NCBI RefSeq assembly: GCF_002272075.1
Contig: NZ_NPBJ01000016.1
Location: 1 to 64,000 of the forward strand
Direction: 5' to 3'
Source: Terribacillus saccharophilus
Lineage (GTDB): Bacteria; Bacillota; Bacilli; Bacillales; Amphibacillaceae
DNA length: 64,000 bases
Shown here: piece after piece, positions 17,302 through 26,450 of the stretch
Layout: each line of letters opens with the position of its first letter
How positions within the stretch are numbered: position 1 is the first letter of the stretch
The notes under the pieces: generated by a model
The model's input: the letters and a program-made list of their open reading frames with translations, nothing else
Told to the model about the DNA's origin: nothing
Database searches by the model: none
Position numbers and translations under genes: made by a program

Positions 17302-18453
17302 ATGCCAGACTTACAACGTACCAAACCGGGGAAATTCAGCAAATTTTTCCTAAATAATAAATTTGTCATCGCGATGCTGATTCTTTTCATCATCGGGCTG
17401 AATGTACTCATCTATTCACGAGTATCATTTATTTTCACGCCAATTGTCGTCATCGTGAAAACAATTATATTGCCCATCATATTATCAGGTATTGTCTATT
17501 ATTTGACAGTGCCGATCGTCAATTACCTAGAGAAAAAGCGTGTTAAACGCATTTATTCCATCATCGTCCTCTACCTTGTAATTATTGGACTACTGACAAT
17601 TCTTATCAGCTTAGTTATTCCTGTACTGAAGGAACAGACATTAAGCTTGATTGAAAATAGTACCGACTATTTTGAGCAAGGCATTGACGTGGTCCAATCT
17701 ATAACAGGCAGCAATATCGTCAATCAGATTCAGCAATCAGGCAATTTTGATTTCAATCAAATTCTGAATGAGTTACAGACTCGCGGAACAAGCATGCTGA
17801 ATAATTTGTTCACTAACTTGACGAGCTTTGTCGGCGCAGTAACAGAAGTAATCATAGCTATTGTAACAGTGCCTTTCATCCTCTTCTATTTACTGAAGGA
17901 TGGCAAGAAACTGCCAGTCTATATTTTAAAATTGCTTCCAGTACGCTTTCGCAGCCAAACTTACGAAGTAATGTCCGAGATGAACCATCAGATCAGTTCC
18001 TACATACGCGGTCAGATAATTGTCAGCTTTGTCATTGGTATCCTGCTGTATATCGGTTATATGATTATTGGTCTTGATTACGCACCAGTACTTGCTGTCA
18101 TCGCGGCGTTCACTAGTGTAGTTCCTTATCTTGGACCAGCGATAGCCATTACACCTGCGATCATTATTGCGATTGTTACATCGCCGTTCATGCTCCTGAA
18201 GCTGATCATTGTCTGGACCGTCGTTCAGTTAGTAGAAGGAAAGCTGATTACTCCGCAGATTATGGGCCGAAACATTCGCGTACACCCAATTACAATCATA
18301 TTCGTTATCCTAACTGCCGGAAATCTATTCGGCGTAGTTGGCGTTATCTTAGCCGTTCCAGGATATGCGATTCTGAAGGTCATCGTCACGCATACCTTCC
18401 ATTGGTTCAAAAAGAGATCACATCTATATGAGGAAACTACCAAAACAAACTAA
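17302..18453 (+). CDS. AI-2E family transporter
   Basis: A 383-residue polytopic membrane protein of the AI-2E/PerM family. It has paired N-terminal helices near residues 20-95, a soluble loop region around 115-175 and the conserved C-terminal membrane block with [35 protein letters not shown] and [15 protein letters not shown]. Relatives export quorum signals or exchange ions, so substrate assignment from sequence is unsafe. A GAGGAGAGG ribosome site precedes the ATG. The gene stands alone between a long intergenic region and a terminator. Confidence 0.85.
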   Translation: MPDLQRTKPGKFSKFFLNNKFVIAMLILFIIGLNVLIYSRVSFIFTPIVVIVKTIILPIILSGIVYYLTVPIVNYLEKKRVKRIYSIIVLYLVIIGLLTILISLVIPVLKEQTLSLIENSTDYFEQGIDVVQSITGSNIVNQIQQSGNFDFNQILNELQTRGTSMLNNLFTNLTSFVGAVTEVIIAIVTVPFILFYLLKDGKKLPVYILKLLPVRFRSQTYEVMSEMNHQISSYIRGQIIVSFVIGILLYIGYMIIGLDYAPVLAVIAAFTSVVPYLGPAIAITPAIIIAIVTSPFMLLKLIIVWTVVQLVEGKLITPQIMGRNIRVHPITIIFVILTAGNLFGVVGVILAVPGYAILKVIVTHTFHWFKKRSHLYEETTKTN

Positions 18454-18486
18454 AACAGGAGCTGCATCTCGCAGCTCCTGTTTTTT
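18452..18486. terminator. Bidirectional terminator between the permease and adhB
   Basis: An 11-bp perfect stem (ACAGGAGCTGC with GCAGCTCCTGT) and a five-base loop are flanked by A and T runs, between two convergent genes. Confidence 0.9.
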
Positions 18487-19624
18487 ATGGCTTCAATAGT
18501 ACTTTGATGTTATTATCCGACTTTTCATCGAATATTTTGTACGCTTCTTTTGCTTCACTAATTTTCATTGTGTGTGTGATGATATCCGTAGGATCGAATA
18601 CACCTTCCTCTACCATCTGATATAGCTTCGGCATCAGATGGATAACCGGAGCCTGTCCCATTGTAAGAGTCACGTTCCGCGTGAAGAAATCACCAATTGG
18701 GAATCCATTTGCTTCTGTTCCATATACGCCCGTCAGCTGAACAGTTCCGAATTTACCAACCGCTTCACTAGCTGTAATGATTGGCTGAATTGTTCCGAAC
18801 TGGTTGTCATGCTCAGAACCGAATGTTACACCTTCCGGGACTGTTCCATCCATACCGACACAATCAATTACAACATCAGCTCCGCCATTTGTATCGCTAT
18901 GAAGCAAGGAACCAATTTCAGGATTATTGGTAAAGTCATATGTTTCTACATTATTTATTCGTTTAGCATGCGCCAGTCGATGCGGTACATTATCTACTGC
19001 AATAACGCGCTCTGCACCTTTCAGCCAAGCAAACTTCTGCGCCATCTGGCCAATTGGACCTGCACCCAAGATGATGACAGTATCCCCTTTTTTGACTCCG
19101 CTGTTTTCTACACTCCAATAAGCTGTTGGAATAACATCGGATAGGAATACAACACTTTCATCCTTCAGTTCACTTGATTCAGGTACTTTGAAGGAGGTGA
19201 AATCAGCAAATGGTACACGCAGATACTCCGCTTGCCCTCCAGGATAGTCACCGAACTGATCTGCAAACCCGAATAATCCTCCAGCATCAGTATGCGGATT
19301 GCCATTCGAGTTATCACATTGACTTTCCATCTGGTGGTTACAATAATAGCATTCGCCGCAGCCAATATTGAATGGGATGACAACACGGTCTCCTTTTTTC
19401 AGGTTTTTTACATCAGGTCCCACTTCTTCTACAATACCCATCGGTTCGTGACCAATGATATAATCCTTCTCCGGCGTAATTCCACCATGATACAAATGCA
19501 GATCAGAACCGCAGATACCAGTAGCTGTAATACGTACGATCATATCGGTCGATTTCTCGATCGAAGGAGCTTCTACTGACTTGACTTCGATATTTTCCTT
19601 ACCTTGGAACGTGACTGCTTGCAT
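18485..19624 (-). CDS. adhB: Zinc-dependent alcohol dehydrogenase, AdhB-like
   Basis: A 379-residue MDR-superfamily dehydrogenase. It has the catalytic zinc ligands in ICGSDLHLYHG and GHEPMG, the structural zinc cysteines in CGECYYCNHQMESQC, and the NAD-binding GAGPIGQMAQKFAW. It closely resembles the B. subtilis AdhB/formaldehyde-dehydrogenase-like branch. The start at 19624 follows AAAGGAGATT. A sigma-B-like promoter lies upstream (19661-19686), so the enzyme is probably induced by general stress. Confidence 0.9.
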   Translation of the reverse strand: MQAVTFQGKENIEVKSVEAPSIEKSTDMIVRITATGICGSDLHLYHGGITPEKDYIIGHEPMGIVEEVGPDVKNLKKGDRVVIPFNIGCGECYYCNHQMESQCDNSNGNPHTDAGGLFGFADQFGDYPGGQAEYLRVPFADFTSFKVPESSELKDESVVFLSDVIPTAYWSVENSGVKKGDTVIILGAGPIGQMAQKFAWLKGAERVIAVDNVPHRLAHAKRINNVETYDFTNNPEIGSLLHSDTNGGADVVIDCVGMDGTVPEGVTFGSEHDNQFGTIQPIITASEAVGKFGTVQLTGVYGTEANGFPIGDFFTRNVTLTMGQAPVIHLMPKLYQMVEEGVFDPTDIITHTMKISEAKEAYKIFDEKSDNNIKVLLKP

Positions 19625-19660
19625 GGTACCAATCTCCTTTATCCTGTTAGTTGAAAGACT

Positions 19661-19686
19661 ATACCTTTTGCCTGTTGAACCTAAAC
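19661..19686 (-). promoter_or_regulatory. Sigma-B-type promoter of adhB
   Basis: On the minus strand GTTTAG (19681-19686) is followed after 14 bases by AGGTAT (19661-19666). The B. subtilis sigma-B consensus is GTTTAA-N14-GGGTAT. Five of six bases match in each element, and it lies about 40 bases before the adhB start. Confidence 0.6.
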
Positions 19687-19827
19687 CTCTCGAAACTTTT
19701 CTTAAAAAAAATGAAACCATTCCATATTGGCGCACGTTTATATAACTGAGAACGATAAAATATGTTTTCTAACAGCATTACCTCCCACATATTTCGTTCG
19801 TCTCACCACACTTATTTCTAACAACAA

Positions 19828-19860
19828 CAGAAAAGCAGGCAGCCCCCGCTGCCTGCTTTT
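19828..19860. terminator. Orphan bidirectional terminator
   Basis: A GC-rich 13-bp stem (AAAAGCAGGCAGC with GCTGCCTGCTTTT) has a short C-rich loop. It lies upstream of both flanking genes, so it ends neither of them. Confidence 0.75.
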
Positions 19861-20042
19861 CCCCATTTTTGAGTTCTCGCTTCCTCTCTCTGCTTACTTT
19901 CTTTATAATAGATAGGTGAACTATTTTTTAATTTCATTTTTAAATAACATCATCTTGAGTCATCTGAGCTGGAAAAACCTGATACCTCAGCTCTTTCTGC
20001 CAGCGGCCAAATGGTGCTGTCAGCATTCGAAAGGAGAGCACT

Positions 20043-20216
20043 ATGTTTAAAGTCATTGCAATCGACTCAAACCAAGTGAAGCTTGAATTCGTCGGAAAGG
20101 ACGGAGAAGTATACACTTTTGACACATATGAAGAAGCAGAATCCTTCATGCAGCATGTGAAGGCAAAAGATACGCTGCCGGAACGATACCGGGTGCTCGT
20201 GAAAAAAATTGACTGA
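20043..20216 (+). CDS. Small hypothetical protein, 57 residues
   Basis: An ATG at 20043 preceded by GAAAGGAGAGCACT opens a 57-codon frame. The product starts MFKVIAIDSNQVKLEFVG and ends in a basic VLVKKID. Alternating hydrophobic residues suggest a small beta-rich fold followed by a helix (TYEEAESFMQHVKAK). I do not recognise the family. It is 71 bases upstream of the DUF1232 gene on the same strand and could share its transcript. Confidence 0.65.
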   Translation: MFKVIAIDSNQVKLEFVGKDGEVYTFDTYEEAESFMQHVKAKDTLPERYRVLVKKID

Positions 20217-20287
20217 AGCCCCTTCCTTGCATGACAGGGAATTGTTCCTCATAATAGAAACTAGAAGCAAACAAGGAGGCACACCTT

Positions 20288-20719
20288 ATGAAATGGAACC
20301 TAAAACAGCTCCTGGAGAAACGGCATGCTTACACTCCAAAGGCAAAAGCATTGCTACAGGATAAGGAAAAATCGAAGGAGCTCCTTGCAAATGTATCAAC
20401 TAAAGCAACGGATAATAAAGGTAAACTCGCGGAGATCTGGTCAGATTTGCAGTTGATGGTGGACATGCTCCGCGACTGGCGCAAAGGTGCGTACACCCAC
20501 CTGCCTAAAAAATCGCTGCTGATGATTGCAGCAACCTTCCTCTATTTCCTAAGTCCAATTGATTTTGTACCTGATTTTATTCCAGGAGGACTGCTTGATG
20601 ACGTTGCGCTCATCGCCTTCACTTTTAAGCAGATCCAACAGGATGTAGCGGCATATAAGCAATGGAAACATCAGCAGCCGATCGAAACCCAGACAACCGG
20701 TGCAGCAGGTGCATTGTAA
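20288..20719 (+). CDS. YkvA family (DUF1232) protein
   Basis: A 143-residue protein with a DUF1232 domain at about residues 70-115. The hallmark is the hydrophobic segment LYFLSPIDFVPDFIPGGLLDDVALI, which probably inserts as a helical hairpin at the membrane. The N-terminal 65 residues are charged and helical. The family is widespread with no firm function. The start follows AAGGAGGCACACCTT and a terminator follows the stop. Confidence 0.85.
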   Translation: MKWNLKQLLEKRHAYTPKAKALLQDKEKSKELLANVSTKATDNKGKLAEIWSDLQLMVDMLRDWRKGAYTHLPKKSLLMIAATFLYFLSPIDFVPDFIPGGLLDDVALIAFTFKQIQQDVAAYKQWKHQQPIETQTTGAAGAL

Positions 20720-20747
20720 AAAGAGTGCAAATTGCACTCTTTTTTTT
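20718..20747 (+). terminator. Terminator after the DUF1232 gene
   Basis: A symmetrical stem built on GAGTGCAA/TTGCACTC, with flanking A and T runs, follows the stop codon directly. Confidence 0.85.
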
Positions 20748-20916
20748 CGGGATAAATTTCCCATTTTGCTTTTTCGTAGGAATCTGTTATATTTATAGAT
20801 TATGAGCCCAATTTTGTTTTGGGACTTAGTTGTTTTTTAGATTATAAATTGATAGAATCTATGTCGTTGTTCAACTCAATATGACGCCTGATAAGAAAAT
20901 GAAGAGGTGAAAGATA

Positions 20917-22848
20917 ATGAAGAAGCTCCTGGCTTCAAAGAAAGGATTTTTTGCGCTGGCCGTTATTTTCTTATGGGCCAAGACGTATTTTTCCTATAAA
21001 CAGGAATTTAACCTGGACATAACAAATGGCATGCAGGAATTCCTGTTAGTAATAAACCCGCTTAGTGCGAGCATTGTATTTCTGGGACTTGCATTCCTAG
21101 CAAAAGGCAGACGAATGGGGATTTGGCTTTTAGTCATTGATTTCATCATGAGCTTCTTGCTTTACGCCAATGTTCTGTACTACCGATTCTTTAATGATTT
21201 CATTACCCTGCCAACATTAAAGCAAACAGATAATTTAAGTTCCGGTATGGGCGGCAGTATCTTTGGACTGATGCAAGGTTATGACTTCATCTACTTCCTA
21301 GACATCATCTTGCTGATCGTCTTGTATATTTACACAAGAAAGAACTGGAATATCGAGCGTCTTGCTTTCCGGAAGACAGCCATGGTCATCATCTCCGGTG
21401 TAGCTCTATTCGCAGTCAACCTTGGACTAGCTGAAGTCGATCGCCCGCAGCTTCTGCAGCGCACATTCGACCGCACGTACTTGGTGAAATATCTTGGACC
21501 TTACAACTATACAATTTATGATGCGATACAAAATGCGAAGACTTCTACTCAGCGAGTTATGGCAAGTCCGAGTGATTTATCCGAAGTGACAGAATTCACT
21601 GAGGCAAACTATGCTGAACCGAATGCGAAATACTTCGGAAAAGCAGAAGGCATGAACGTTATTAAAATTCATTTGGAAAGCTTCCAAAGCTTCCTGATCA
21701 ATTACAAATTGAATGGCGAAGAAGTTACACCATTCCTGAATTCACTTGTGAATGATAAGCAAATAACTTATTTCGATAACTTCTTTCACCAAACAGAACA
21801 GGGTAAAACCGCAGACGCAGAGCTGTTAATGGATAACTCTCTATACGGACTTCCGCAAGGATCTGCTTTCTCTGTAAAAGGTACTAACACTTATCAAGCA
21901 GCGCCTGCCATCCTGAACCAGGAGCAAGGCTATACGAGCGCTGTATTCCACGGTGACGAGAAGACATTCTGGAACCGTGATGAAATTTACAAGCAATTCG
22001 GAGTCGATCATTTCTTTGATTCCACTTATTACAATATGGAAAACTCGATCAACTACGGTCTGAAGGATAAACCTTTCTTCGAGGAGTCCATGCCGTTGCT
22101 TGAATCACTTGATCAGCCATTCTATGCACATTTGATCACACTGACGAACCATTATCCGTTCACACTTGATCCAGAAGACGCTACGATCGATAAAGCAACA
22201 ACCGGAGACTCTACTGTCGATAACTACTTCCAGACAGCACGCTACCTGGATGAAGCATTGGAACAATTCTTCAACGACCTGAAGGAATCCGGAATGTATG
22301 ATAACTCTGTTATCCTGCTTTACGGAGACCACTATGGTATCTCTACGAACCACAATCGTGCTATGGAAGAGATTACTGGAAAAGAAATGACGGATTATCA
22401 AAATGCTCAAATGCAGCGTGTACCGCTCATGATCAAGGCTCCAGGTCTTGAAGGCGGAGTAAACCATACGTACGGCGGCGAGCTTGATGTCCTTCCGACA
22501 CTTGAGCATTTGCTCGGTATTGATTCATCTAAGTATATCCAGTTCGGTACAGATCTACTATCAGAGGAGCATAACGATGTAGTAGGCCTACGTAATGGTG
22601 ATTTCATCAGCAAGGATTACACCGTACTTGGCGACACGTATTACGATACTGCGACTGGAGAAATAGTCGAAGATGAAGCCAAGATTGAAGAAATCAAAAA
22701 AGAAAAAGAGGAATTAGCTAAGATGCTAAGTCTCAACGATAAAATCCTTTATGGTGACCTGCTCCGCTTCTATGATCCGGAAGGCTGGACGCCAGTAAAG
22801 GCAAGTGATTATGATTATAATAATCGTTCGGAGACAGAGGAAGAATGA
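20917..22848 (+). CDS. ltaS: Lipoteichoic acid synthase family protein
   Basis: A 643-residue membrane glycerol-phosphate polymerase of the LtaS family (LtaS/YfnI/YqgS/YvgJ in B. subtilis). Five N-terminal helices within residues 1-180 are followed by an extracellular sulfatase-like domain. Visible active-site elements are HLESFQSF (metal Glu), GKTADAEL (catalytic Thr) and LYGDHYG (metal Asp-His). A signal-peptidase cleavage region probably separates the two halves, as in relatives. The start follows GAAGAGGTGAAAGATA. Which LtaS paralogue this is cannot be settled here. Confidence 0.92.
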   Translation: MKKLLASKKGFFALAVIFLWAKTYFSYKQEFNLDITNGMQEFLLVINPLSASIVFLGLAFLAKGRRMGIWLLVIDFIMSFLLYANVLYYRFFNDFITLPTLKQTDNLSSGMGGSIFGLMQGYDFIYFLDIILLIVLYIYTRKNWNIERLAFRKTAMVIISGVALFAVNLGLAEVDRPQLLQRTFDRTYLVKYLGPYNYTIYDAIQNAKTSTQRVMASPSDLSEVTEFTEANYAEPNAKYFGKAEGMNVIKIHLESFQSFLINYKLNGEEVTPFLNSLVNDKQITYFDNFFHQTEQGKTADAELLMDNSLYGLPQGSAFSVKGTNTYQAAPAILNQEQGYTSAVFHGDEKTFWNRDEIYKQFGVDHFFDSTYYNMENSINYGLKDKPFFEESMPLLESLDQPFYAHLITLTNHYPFTLDPEDATIDKATTGDSTVDNYFQTARYLDEALEQFFNDLKESGMYDNSVILLYGDHYGISTNHNRAMEEITGKEMTDYQNAQMQRVPLMIKAPGLEGGVNHTYGGELDVLPTLEHLLGIDSSKYIQFGTDLLSEEHNDVVGLRNGDFISKDYTVLGDTYYDTATGEIVEDEAKIEEIKKEKEELAKMLSLNDKILYGDLLRFYDPEGWTPVKASDYDYNNRSETEEE

Positions 22849-22855
22849 TTGTGGA

Positions 22856-22886
22856 ACACCTGCCTAATATGGCAGGTGTTTTTTTA
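22856..22886 (+). terminator. Terminator after ltaS
   Basis: The stem ACACCTGCC/GGCAGGTGT with a six-base loop is followed by a T run. Confidence 0.9.
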
Positions 22887-23011
22887 TACAAGCCTAATTC
22901 ACCAATTTCTTTAGACAATACCCTGCAATATCGATACAATTAGGAATGCTGTATATAATAGAAAACAGGGAATACATCATGTAGCATCTTGCTAAAAGGA
23001 GGAACGGCCTT

Positions 23012-23986
23012 ATCGGAAGTTTCATCTATGCCATATCCATCATTCTGATCGGACTTATCATCGGCAGGGTCATCCGGATAATCGCCGAGAAATATCGGCT
23101 TCCGGAATGGTTCTCGCTTAATTATTTCATGAATGCGCTGATTCGGGTCGTCCTGCTCGTCCTGAATCCAATTATCTTAATTAGTGCCTTCTGGTCAGCT
23201 GACCTTACTAATGTCAAACTGATCTACTTACCTATCTTCGGGATTATAACGATATTCCTAGGTGCAGGTCTGGCCTTGCTCTTCTCTAAATGGCAGAAGC
23301 TGCCGAGAGACCAGATTGGATCCATGTTCATTTCTGGAGCATTCCTCAACCTCGGAAGCTTCGGATTGCTTTTCTGTGTGCTGTTCATTGGCGAGCAGGC
23401 AGTCGTATATGCTGCCATGTTCCGTCTGCTTGAAGAATTCACATACTATACAATCATCTACCCAATCGCAAAATCATACGGAACAATTGAAGATAATGCC
23501 TCAGGGTCACGTGTGATGCGGATCATAAAAGATCCATTCATTATGATTACCTTCTGCTCTATCGTCGTTGGTGCTGCACTGAACCTATCGCCAATAGATA
23601 GATTTGAATGGCTGAGCGCAAGCAATTCAACCCTTGTTGCATTAGCATCCATCCTGCTCCTAATCCCGATCGGCTTCAGTATGCGAATTGCATCAGTGAA
23701 AAAATACTGGAATTTGAGCATTTGGCTGATTCCAATCAAGTTTCTGGCTGTGCCGCTTGTCATCACCGGTGGTGCCTATTTACTCGGACTTGGCAACTTA
23801 TATGACGGTATATTATTACAGGTGCTACTCATAATGTCCGCTATGCCGCCTGCAGTAGCATCTCTCGTACCGCCGAGGCTCTACAATCTTGATATGGAGC
23901 TGGCCAACTCAAATTGGATCGTTGCGACATCTTCGCTTATTGTTGTCTTACCAATCTTATTCGTCCTCGTCAATTGGATGAATTGA
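23012..23986 (+). CDS. AEC family permease with non-standard start codon
   Basis: An auxin-efflux-carrier family membrane protein of 324 residues with about ten hydrophobic helices, including LLLIPIGFSMRIA and VLLIMSAMPPAVASLV. The first ATG in frame (23129) lies inside the protein, after a clear hydrophobic first helix (FIYAISIILIGLIIGRVI). Upstream there is no ATG, GTG or TTG before an in-frame stop at 22982. AAAGGAGG ends at 23002, nine bases before ATC at 23012, so ATC is the best start. Substrates of the family include malate and other acids. A shared terminator follows. Confidence 0.8.
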   Translation: MGSFIYAISIILIGLIIGRVIRIIAEKYRLPEWFSLNYFMNALIRVVLLVLNPIILISAFWSADLTNVKLIYLPIFGIITIFLGAGLALLFSKWQKLPRDQIGSMFISGAFLNLGSFGLLFCVLFIGEQAVVYAAMFRLLEEFTYYTIIYPIAKSYGTIEDNASGSRVMRIIKDPFIMITFCSIVVGAALNLSPIDRFEWLSASNSTLVALASILLLIPIGFSMRIASVKKYWNLSIWLIPIKFLAVPLVITGGAYLLGLGNLYDGILLQVLLIMSAMPPAVASLVPPRLYNLDMELANSNWIVATSSLIVVLPILFVLVNWMN

Positions 23987-24027
23987 AAAAAGCTGCTGCC
24001 TCACATTTAGAGGCAGCAGCTTTTTTA
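23986..24027. terminator. Bidirectional terminator between the AEC permease and a small gene
   Basis: A 17-bp perfect stem with AAAAAA and TTTTTT ends and a seven-base loop separates convergent genes. Confidence 0.92.
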
Positions 24028-24174
24028 GTCTTCCTTAGCGGAAATATATTCGTTTTCCGCTTGGCCTGGTCCATTGACATTATTCTTGAACTGGCTCAAT
24101 CGGCCATTCCGTTTTTCGCCATGATTCTTGTTTTCCTTGAATTGATGATCATTATTGGGCTTTTTCTTCGGCAT
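24025..24174 (-). CDS. Small hydrophilic protein, 49 residues
   Basis: The ATG at 24174, preceded by AAAAGGGGGTTC, opens a 49-residue, Lys/Asn/Gly-rich chain that starts MPKKKPNNDHQFKENKNHG and has no hydrophobic segment. Size and composition resemble minor small acid-soluble spore proteins, but I cannot match a named Ssp family. It lies 43 bases after the BmrA-type transporter gene on the same strand and ends at a shared terminator. Confidence 0.6.
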   Translation of the reverse strand: MPKKKPNNDHQFKENKNHGEKRNGRLSQFKNNVNGPGQAENEYISAKED

Positions 24175-24217
24175 GATAGAACCCCCTTTTCGCCTAGTAT
24201 GCGAAGAAAGGCTTGAT

Positions 24218-25975
24218 TTATTCCATTTTACCCGCAAGCAGCTGCTGTTGGGATGCGAATTCCCGGTATAGATTATGACTCTCAAACAACTCTTCATGTG
24301 TTCCGATGCCAGTAATACGTCCTTTTTCGATAAATACGATTTGATCAGCATCTACAATTGTCGACAGTCGGTGAGCTATTACGAAGGTAGTTCTATTTTG
24401 CATTAAATTCTGTAATGCCTGCTGAACGTATATCTCTGAACTGCTATCAAGACTCGAAGTCGCCTCATCCAGCATGAGGATCTGCGGATCACGTAAAAGC
24501 GCCCTTGCAATCGCAATACGCTGCCGTTGCCCGCCTGATAGCTTCACTCCCCGCTCGCCAACCTTTGTTTCATAGCTATCAGGAAGCTCTTCTATGAACT
24601 GCTTGGCATAAGCCATTTCTGATACGCGTTCCAGCTCTTCCTGAGATATTTCCCTTTCCAAACCATAACAGATATTTTCACGTATAGTACCGGATAACAG
24701 CGCCGTCTCTTGTGCCACATATCCGATTTGGCGCCGCCAATCATGCAGTTTGAAATCCTGTATAGGAGTGTTATCAAGTTGGATTGTACCGCTAGTTGGC
24801 TCGTAATAGCGCTCTAGTAAACCAAATAGTGTGGATTTTCCCCCACCGCTTGGGCCGGCAATCGCGGTCACCTTCCCAGCAGGAGCTGTAAAACTGAGAT
24901 CATGCAAGACCTGTTCCGCTTGATAAGCAAAACTTACATGGTTGATATGCAAATCTCCATCTACGCGATGTATCGGTTCTCCTTTATCACTATCCTCTGT
25001 ACCTTCTCCAAGTACATCATAAATACGTTCCGTTGCCCCCATTGCCTTCTGAAGATGGGTAAAGAACATGGATAGCTGCGTCATTGGCATGATGATCTGG
25101 AACAAATACAAGATGAACGCTACCATGTCACCTGCGGATAATGCTCCGGATGCAACACGGACACCACCGTAACCGATAATGGTTACAAGTAGCAGCATCA
25201 TGATGAAGAGCATGAGCGGCGACAATAACGCTTGAATCTTTGCTTCTTTCAAGCCGTACGTAAATAAAGAGCGTATACCTTTGTTACCGCGTTCCATTTC
25301 TACATGTTCTGCATTCGAGGCTTTGACAAGCTTCATTTCCGGCAGCACCTGGTTCAGGACTGCTGTGAACTTCGCTGTCTCCTCCTGCATTATTTTTGAT
25401 ACCCGATACATCTTGCGGCCAAGTATCATGATGATCCCAATTGCGATCGGAACTGCAAGCAGCATGACAATCGTCATCTTCCAGTCAAGAACTAACAGAA
25501 TAATAATCGCCCCGACTATGGAAATAATACCTGTAACGAAACTAGTCAGATGATCCGTGATTAGCTCTTTTACAACCGCTGTGTCATTCGTCACTCGGCT
25601 GAGCGTCTCTCCTGTCTCATTATCATGATGGAACCTGATTGGCAGATGCAATAGCTTGTCCCATAGCCTCTCGCGCAGCTTCGCCACGACATGATGGCCT
25701 ATTTTCGCGAGCAAGTAGATGGACAATCCACTAGCTAATGCCTGCAGTACAAAAGCGATAACCAATATTGCAATTTGCACGCCAGTAATGGATTGCCCGG
25801 AGAAGCCATCCACTAAATTCTTTGTGAACAACGGTACTGTGAATCCGACTCCTGTCGTCAATAAACTCATGACCAACGCGACAATGACAATCACCTTAGG
25901 CGGTTTAGTACCTTTGACCAACGCCAGAAATAAGCGCCAATCAAATTTCTTCGTTTCTATTTGATTCTGCTCCAT
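24218..25975 (-). CDS. bmrA: Multidrug ABC half-transporter, BmrA type
   Basis: A 585-residue homodimeric drug exporter closely resembling B. subtilis BmrA (YvcC). Shared stretches include SRVTNDTAVVKELIT, the TM-rich first 320 residues, Walker A GPSGGGKST, signature LSGGQRQR and Walker B ILMLDEATSSLD. In B. subtilis, bmrA is controlled by an upstream leader peptide (bmrB). Here the upstream neighbour is instead a 149-residue protein whose stop overlaps the bmrA start by 19 bases, implying translational coupling. Confidence 0.9.
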   Translation of the reverse strand: MEQNQIETKKFDWRLFLALVKGTKPPKVIVIVALVMSLLTTGVGFTVPLFTKNLVDGFSGQSITGVQIAILVIAFVLQALASGLSIYLLAKIGHHVVAKLRERLWDKLLHLPIRFHHDNETGETLSRVTNDTAVVKELITDHLTSFVTGIISIVGAIIILLVLDWKMTIVMLLAVPIAIGIIMILGRKMYRVSKIMQEETAKFTAVLNQVLPEMKLVKASNAEHVEMERGNKGIRSLFTYGLKEAKIQALLSPLMLFIMMLLLVTIIGYGGVRVASGALSAGDMVAFILYLFQIIMPMTQLSMFFTHLQKAMGATERIYDVLGEGTEDSDKGEPIHRVDGDLHINHVSFAYQAEQVLHDLSFTAPAGKVTAIAGPSGGGKSTLFGLLERYYEPTSGTIQLDNTPIQDFKLHDWRRQIGYVAQETALLSGTIRENICYGLEREISQEELERVSEMAYAKQFIEELPDSYETKVGERGVKLSGGQRQRIAIARALLRDPQILMLDEATSSLDSSSEIYVQQALQNLMQNRTTFVIAHRLSTIVDADQIVFIEKGRITGIGTHEELFESHNLYREFASQQQLLAGKME

Positions 25976-26406
25976 AATGTTCCCCCAAGTTCTATTAATT
26001 GTTTATCATCTGCAAAAAGCATTGCATATCCTTCATGAGCATTCGTCACGAAATATTCTTCTTCCTTCCTCATAAAAGACAGATCCTCTGGAAGTTCTGG
26101 CTGCTGCCAATAGAAAAGATTTTCCGCTGCCTGCATTATCAACTGCTTAGAATCCAGACAAATACGGTAATAATAATTCGGTACCGATACATTAGCATCG
26201 AAAAGGTTAGCTTTTGTACCATTATCATAAACAATTCCCTGCAAATACGGCTCCAGTTCTTGCAGCAGCCAATGCAGCGTTTGCTTTTGCCCCATCATCT
26301 TCTTAGGAAGCTCGGCAAAACTGACTGTATCACACCTATCAAATAATCTCTCCAGTAATTGTATATACGCCTCTTTAGTCAGATCGGTTTCCTTTAGTTC
26401 ATACAT
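25957..26406 (-). CDS. Unrecognised 149-residue protein coupled to bmrA
   Basis: I do not recognise this protein. It is acidic, soluble and probably mixed alpha/beta, with the stretches LTKEAYIQLLERLFDRC and LQELEPYLQGIVYDNG and a C-terminal EEYFVTNAHEGYAMLFADDKQLIELGG. No signal peptide or known metal motif is seen. Its stop overlaps the start of the multidrug transporter gene by 19 bases. A terminator separates it from the exonuclease gene upstream. It could be a regulator or partner of the exporter, but this is inference from position only. Confidence 0.75.
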   Translation of the reverse strand: MYELKETDLTKEAYIQLLERLFDRCDTVSFAELPKKMMGQKQTLHWLLQELEPYLQGIVYDNGTKANLFDANVSVPNYYYRICLDSKQLIMQAAENLFYWQQPELPEDLSFMRKEEEYFVTNAHEGYAMLFADDKQLIELGGTLWSRIK

Positions 26407-26420
26407 CGTGTCCCCTCCAT

Positions 26421-26450
26421 AAAAAGAGGAGTTCTCGTACCGAGAACTCC
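26421..26450 (-). terminator. Terminator after the exonuclease gene
   Basis: The stem AGGAGTTCTCG pairs with its complement around a short loop, followed by CTCTTTTTAT on the minus strand. Confidence 0.85.

Larger units (their letters stand above)
19625..20042. other. 418-bp intergenic region upstream of adhB with an orphan terminator
   Basis: Besides the adhB promoter, this region holds a strong hairpin terminator at 19828-19860 that no annotated gene needs. A shorter repeat, GAGCTG/CAGCTC, is near 19967-19993. No open reading frame with a ribosome site was found in the first 200 bases on either strand. Confidence 0.6.

Noticed and set aside
18638-19144. 168-residue plus-strand frame inside adhB
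   Set aside because: It is antisense to a gene with intact zinc and NAD motifs and has no start signal.
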